Position numbers and translations under genes: made by a program | Shown: positions 6,499 to 8,721 of the stretch, in pieces | Layout of the letters: each line of letters begins with the position of its first letter | Position numbering within the stretch: position 1 is the first letter of the stretch | Origin: DASVXQ01 sp046727955 | Lineage (GTDB): Bacteria; Actinomycetota; CALGFH01 | Assembly (NCBI GenBank): GCA_046727955.1 | Contig: JBKPDO010000196.1 | Coordinates: 1-8,721 of the forward strand | DNA length: 8,721 nt | Direction of reading: 5' to 3' | Notes under the pieces: generated by a model | Databases searched by the model: none | The model's input: the letters and a program-made list of their open reading frames with translations, nothing else | Told to the model about the DNA's origin: nothing

Positions 6499-8721
6499 AG
6501 CCTGGATCCATACCCGTTCTCCGCCCTGGTCGGGCAGGGGGACCTGGCGCTCGCGCTGCTGCTCAACGCCGTCTCGCCGGCCATCGGCGGGGTGCTGGTA
6601 CGGGGCGAGAAGGGAACAGCCAAGTCGACGGCTGTCCGCGGCGTGGCCCGGCTGCTGCCCGAGATTCAGGTGGTCGACGGCTGCCCCTTCAACTGCGACC
6701 CATTGGTGCCCGCTCTGGACTGCCCGGCCGGCCCGCACCCGGCGGGCGCGACGCGCCGCCGCCGACCCGTGCCCCTGGTCGAGCTGCCGGTGGGGGCGAG
6801 CACCGACCGGGTCGCGGGCTCCCTCGACCTCGAGCACGCCCTCACCGAGGGCCGCCGCGCGTTCGAGCCCGGCCTGCTGGCCGCCGCGCACCGCGGGCTC
6901 CTCTACGTCGACGAGGTCAACCTGCTCGGCGACCACCTGGTCGACCTGCTGCTGGACGCGGCCGCGCTGGGGGTCAACTACGTCGAGCGCGAGGGCGTGA
7001 GCGTGCGCCACCCGGCCCGGTTCCTGCTGGTCGGCACGATGAACCCCGAGGAGGGCGAGCTGCGGCCGCAGCTCCTCGACCGCTTCGGCATCACCGTCGA
7101 GGTGCGGGGGAACGCCGATCCGGCGGAGCGGGTCGAGGTGATCCGCCGCCGCCTGGCCTATGAGGCTGACCCCAATGGCTTCGCGTCCGCGTGGGCGGCC
7201 CCTGACGCCGCGCTCACTGGCCGGATCGTCGAGGCGCGCCGCCGCCTGCCGGGCGTCCGCCTGCCAGACGAACTGCTCGAGCGGGTCGCGGCGGTCTGCG
7301 CCGCCTTCGCCGTTGACGGGCTGCGCGGCGACATCGTCACCGCCAAGACGGCTGTCGCTCTGGCCGCCTGGGCGGGACGCGGCGTGGTGGAGCTTGCCGA
7401 CGTGCGCCGCGCCGCGCTGCTGGCCCTGCCGCACCGGCGCCGCCGTGGCCCGATGGACGCGCCCGGTCTGGACGAGGAGGAGTTGGACCGGATCCTGGGC
7501 AGCGACCCGGAGCCCCCGCCCGGCGGTGGGCCGCCCCCACCCAGCGGTGGGCGACCGCCGGACGGTGGCTCCCCGGACGGCGGGGCCGGGCCGCAGTGGG
7601 ACGCCGACCGGGCGGGTGGCCCTCCGCACGGCGACGGCCGCGTGCCCGAGCCGACCGGCACCGGGGTGGGCGCTGCCTCACCGGCGGGCCCGGGGCGGTC
7701 CGGCGCGCCGGCGTCCTCGGGTGACCCGAATGCGCCGTCCGGTCTGACCGCGCGGGCAGCCGGCGCGCCGGACCGCGCCGGGGAGCGGACCGGCGCGACC
7801 GCGGCGGTAGGGCGCGGGGAGGTGGAGGGTCCCGGCCGGGTGTTCGCCCCGATCCTTCTCGAGCTGGCCGGCCTGGGCGCTGGTGCGCTGGGGCGCCGGA
7901 GCCGGGCTGAGACCGCCTCGGGCCAGCCGGTGAGCGACCGGAGTGAGCGCTCGCCGTACCCCACGGCCGTCGCCGTCGCTGCCACTCTGCGCGCCGCGGC
8001 GCTTCGCGCAGGTTTATCCACGTGGGGGGAGTTCGCTCCCCCCACGGCGCGCGCTCCGCGCGCCGGGGCAGATCTATCCATGTGGGGGGAGCTCGCTCCC
8101 CCCACGGCCCCCCAAGAGCGCCTGTGCCGGCCTCACCCTGATCCCCAAGAGCGCGTGTGCCGTGGTCGGGAGATACCCGTCAGTCGGCCGGTGCGGGTGG
8201 CAGGCGACGCGGCGGCGGTCGGCGGTGCCCGGCCGGCCGTGGTCGTCCGCCCCGGGGACCTCCGCTGGCAGGTGCGGGAGGGGCGCGAGGGGAACCTGGT
8301 GCTGTTCGTGGTCGACGCCAGCGGGTCGATGGCGGCCAGGCGGCGCATGGTGGCGACCAAGGGCGCGGTGCTGTCGCTGCTCCTCGACGCCTACCAGCGC
8401 CGCGACCGGGTCGGGCTGGTGAGCTTCCGCGGTGCCGGTGCCGAGGTGCGCCTGCCGCCGACCTCCAGCGTAGAGCTGGCCGCGCAGCGGCTCTCCGAGC
8501 TGCCGACGGGAGGGCGGACGCCACTGGCCGCCGGGCTGGCACGCGCTCGCGGCCTACTGGCCGCCGAGGCGGTGCGCGACCCCACCCGCCGTGCCCTCCT
8601 GGTGCTGGTCACCGACGGCCGCGCCAACGCCGTCGGCGGCGGTGCCGCCCTGCCCGCCGGGCGCCTCGCCGCCGGTCGCGCAGGCCGCCCTCCCGCCGTT
8701 CCCGGGGGCGGCCCTCCCGCC
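6496..8721 (+). CDS. chlID: Fused ChlI-ChlD cobaltochelatase subunit (3'-truncated by window)
   Basis: This is the AAA+ motor plus VWA adaptor that would drive metal insertion by CobN. I translated this frame by hand; 742 codons run to the window edge without a stop. The ChlI domain (about 5-330) has PYPFSALVGQ, Walker A RGEKGTAKST (36-45), a cysteine cluster GCPFNCDPLVPALDCP (Cys63, 67, 76), Walker B LLYVDEVNLL (135-144), sensor/arginine-finger block VGTMNPEEGELRPQLLDRF (179-197). A Pro/Gly-rich linker follows (about 336-440), then LGRRSRAET (465-473). The VWA domain starts near 598 with MIDAS DASGS (Asp607, Ser609, Ser611), Thr675 in GGRTPLAAGL and Asp707 in VTDGRAN. A segment at about 498-556 is made of palindromic repeats. 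The family is usually about 630-680 residues, so this protein is already oversize with its C-terminus missing. In actinobacteria such a fusion beside cobN serves B12, not chlorophyll. ChlID is an informal symbol. Confidence 0.93.
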   Translation, partial: MSLDPYPFSALVGQGDLALALLLNAVSPAIGGVLVRGEKGTAKSTAVRGVARLLPEIQVVDGCPFNCDPLVPALDCPAGPHPAGATRRRRPVPLVELPVGASTDRVAGSLDLEHALTEGRRAFEPGLLAAAHRGLLYVDEVNLLGDHLVDLLLDAAALGVNYVEREGVSVRHPARFLLVGTMNPEEGELRPQLLDRFGITVEVRGNADPAERVEVIRRRLAYEADPNGFASAWAAPDAALTGRIVEARRRLPGVRLPDELLERVAAVCAAFAVDGLRGDIVTAKTAVALAAWAGRGVVELADVRRAALLALPHRRRRGPMDAPGLDEEELDRILGSDPEPPPGGGPPPPSGGRPPDGGSPDGGAGPQWDADRAGGPPHGDGRVPEPTGTGVGAASPAGPGRSGAPASSGDPNAPSGLTARAAGAPDRAGERTGATAAVGRGEVEGPGRVFAPILLELAGLGAGALGRRSRAETASGQPVSDRSERSPYPTAVAVAATLRAAALRAGLSTWGEFAPPTARAPRAGADLSMWGELAPPTAPQERLCRPHPDPQERVCRGREIPVSRPVRVAGDAAAVGGARPAVVVRPGDLRWQVREGREGNLVLFVVDASGSMAARRRMVATKGAVLSLLLDAYQRRDRVGLVSFRGAGAEVRLPPTSSVELAAQRLSELPTGGRTPLAAGLARARGLLAAEAVRDPTRRALLVLVTDGRANAVGGGAALPAGRLAAGRAGRPPAVPGGGPPA
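7988..8010 (+). repeat. GC palindrome upstream of repeat copy B (inside chlID)
   Basis: TGCGCG (7988-7993) can pair with CGCGCA (8005-8010), with the palindrome CCGCGG in the loop. It encodes part of TLRAAALRA, a block that seems native to the family, so it may be ordinary coding sequence rather than part of the inserted array. Confidence 0.45.
8016..8047 (+). repeat. Palindromic repeat element, copy B (hairpin part only, inside chlID)
   Basis: ATCCAC followed by the same hairpin as copy A (arms GTGGGGGGAG and CTCCCCCCAC, loop TTCG, 8022-8045) and GG. It matches the 32-base core of copy C except at two positions (C for T before the hairpin, T for C in the loop). The base before the stem is C and faces G8046, giving an 11th Watson-Crick pair where copies A and C have a T-G wobble. 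The downstream box is missing; a different palindrome follows. It is read as STWGEFAPPT. Confidence 0.88.
8046..8064 (+). repeat. GC hairpin between repeat copies B and C (inside chlID)
   Basis: GGCGCGCG (8046-8053) is the exact reverse complement of CGCGCGCC (8057-8064), around a 3-base loop CTC. It takes the place held by the downstream box in copies A and C. It is read as ARAPRA. Confidence 0.75.
8076..8128 (+). repeat. Palindromic repeat element, copy C (full length, inside chlID)
   Basis: A full 53-bp copy: ATCCAT, hairpin arms GTGGGGGGAG and CTCCCCCCAC around CTCG (8082-8105), then the 21-base box (8108-8128) identical to that in cobN. Here the first base of the element is codon position 3, whereas in cobN it is codon position 2, so the peptide is different (SMWGELAPPTAPQERLC). 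It lies in a linker between the block ending TLRAAALRA and the VWA domain. Confidence 0.9.
8141..8161 (+). repeat. Isolated downstream box of the repeat element, copy D
   Basis: ATCCCCAAGAGCGCGTGTGCC matches the 21-base box of copies A and C in 18 positions, and starts 12 bases after the box of copy C. No hairpin precedes it. It is read as PQERVC, echoing PQERLC of copy C, so it is probably a local duplication of the box. Confidence 0.7.
8687..8721 (+). repeat. 11-bp direct repeat in the VWA coding region
   Basis: GCCCTCCCGCC occurs at 8687-8697 and 8711-8721, offset by 24 bases (8 codons), encoding PPA twice within the Pro/Gly/Ala-rich run that follows VTDGRAN. Whether it continues cannot be seen because the window ends here. 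Confidence 0.6.

Noticed and set aside
5808..7163. + strand frame overlapping the cobN end and chlID start, with a collagen-like stretch (TWGTWGTWGTPGRPGPPGP)
   Set aside because: It reads out of frame through cobN and the ChlI domain. The collagen-like part is only the translation of the 9-bp repeat. An ATG at 6402 has no well-placed Shine-Dalgarno.
6190..7629. - strand open frame opposite the cobN end and chlID
   Set aside because: It lies opposite clear ChlI motifs (Walker A, Walker B) on the + strand and has no motif of its own.
4800..8161. CRISPR array
   Set aside because: The copies lie 3.2 kb apart inside genes, spacing is irregular, there are no uniform spacers, and no cas gene is seen.
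1..8721. Cobalamin riboswitch or tRNA gene
   Set aside because: I saw no B12-box-like conserved core and no tRNA-like cloverleaf. The operon's 5' end lies outside the window.

Overview
The window is very GC-rich, densely coding DNA, with all genes on the + strand. It looks like a chromosomal piece of a high-GC actinobacterium or a close uncultured relative. The evidence is the strong G/C third-position bias, GTG starts, tight translational coupling, and the pairing of CobN with a fused ChlI-ChlD chelatase subunit, a typically actinobacterial form of aerobic cobaltochelatase. It is part of an adenosylcobalamin (vitamin B12) biosynthesis operon.

Layout: (1) 1-915, 3' part of cbiB/cobD (adenosylcobinamide-phosphate synthase), cut by the left edge and ending in an unusual repeat-rich tail. 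(2) 912-2438, cobQ/cbiP (cobyric acid synthase), complete and free of insertions. (3) 2435-6385, cobN (large cobaltochelatase subunit), complete but about 100 residues longer than usual because of at least three in-frame low-complexity insertions. (4) 6386-6495, the only gap between genes, containing a 9-bp-period GC-rich repeat. (5) 6496-8721, a fused ChlI (AAA+) plus ChlD (VWA) chelatase subunit, open to the right edge and so partial. cbiB/cobQ and cobQ/cobN both overlap by the 4-base GTGA and each start has a good Shine-Dalgarno, so these three genes are probably co-translated. CobN and ChlID would together form the ATP-dependent chelatase that inserts cobalt into hydrogenobyrinic acid a,c-diamide. 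CobQ then amidates the adenosylated corrinoid to cobyric acid, and CbiB attaches the aminopropanol arm.

The least ordinary part is a set of short repeats inside the genes. A 53-bp element, consisting of a 10-bp perfect GC hairpin with a YTCG loop plus a 21-bp downstream box, occurs in cobN (4800-4852) and again in chlID (8076-8128) with 51 of 53 bases identical. The two copies are read in different reading frames. A third hairpin copy (8016-8047), a further GC palindrome and a lone copy of the downstream box lie beside the chlID copy and lengthen a linker between its domains. Other in-frame tandem repeats (9, 15 and 27 bp) sit in the cbiB tail, at three cobN sites, in the cobN-chlID gap and at the end of the VWA domain. 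This suggests a small palindromic repeat family that tolerates coding sequence, comparable in principle to the Rickettsia palindromic elements, together with general tandem-repeat expansion. I saw no tRNA, rRNA, CRISPR array, transposase gene, or riboswitch in the window.
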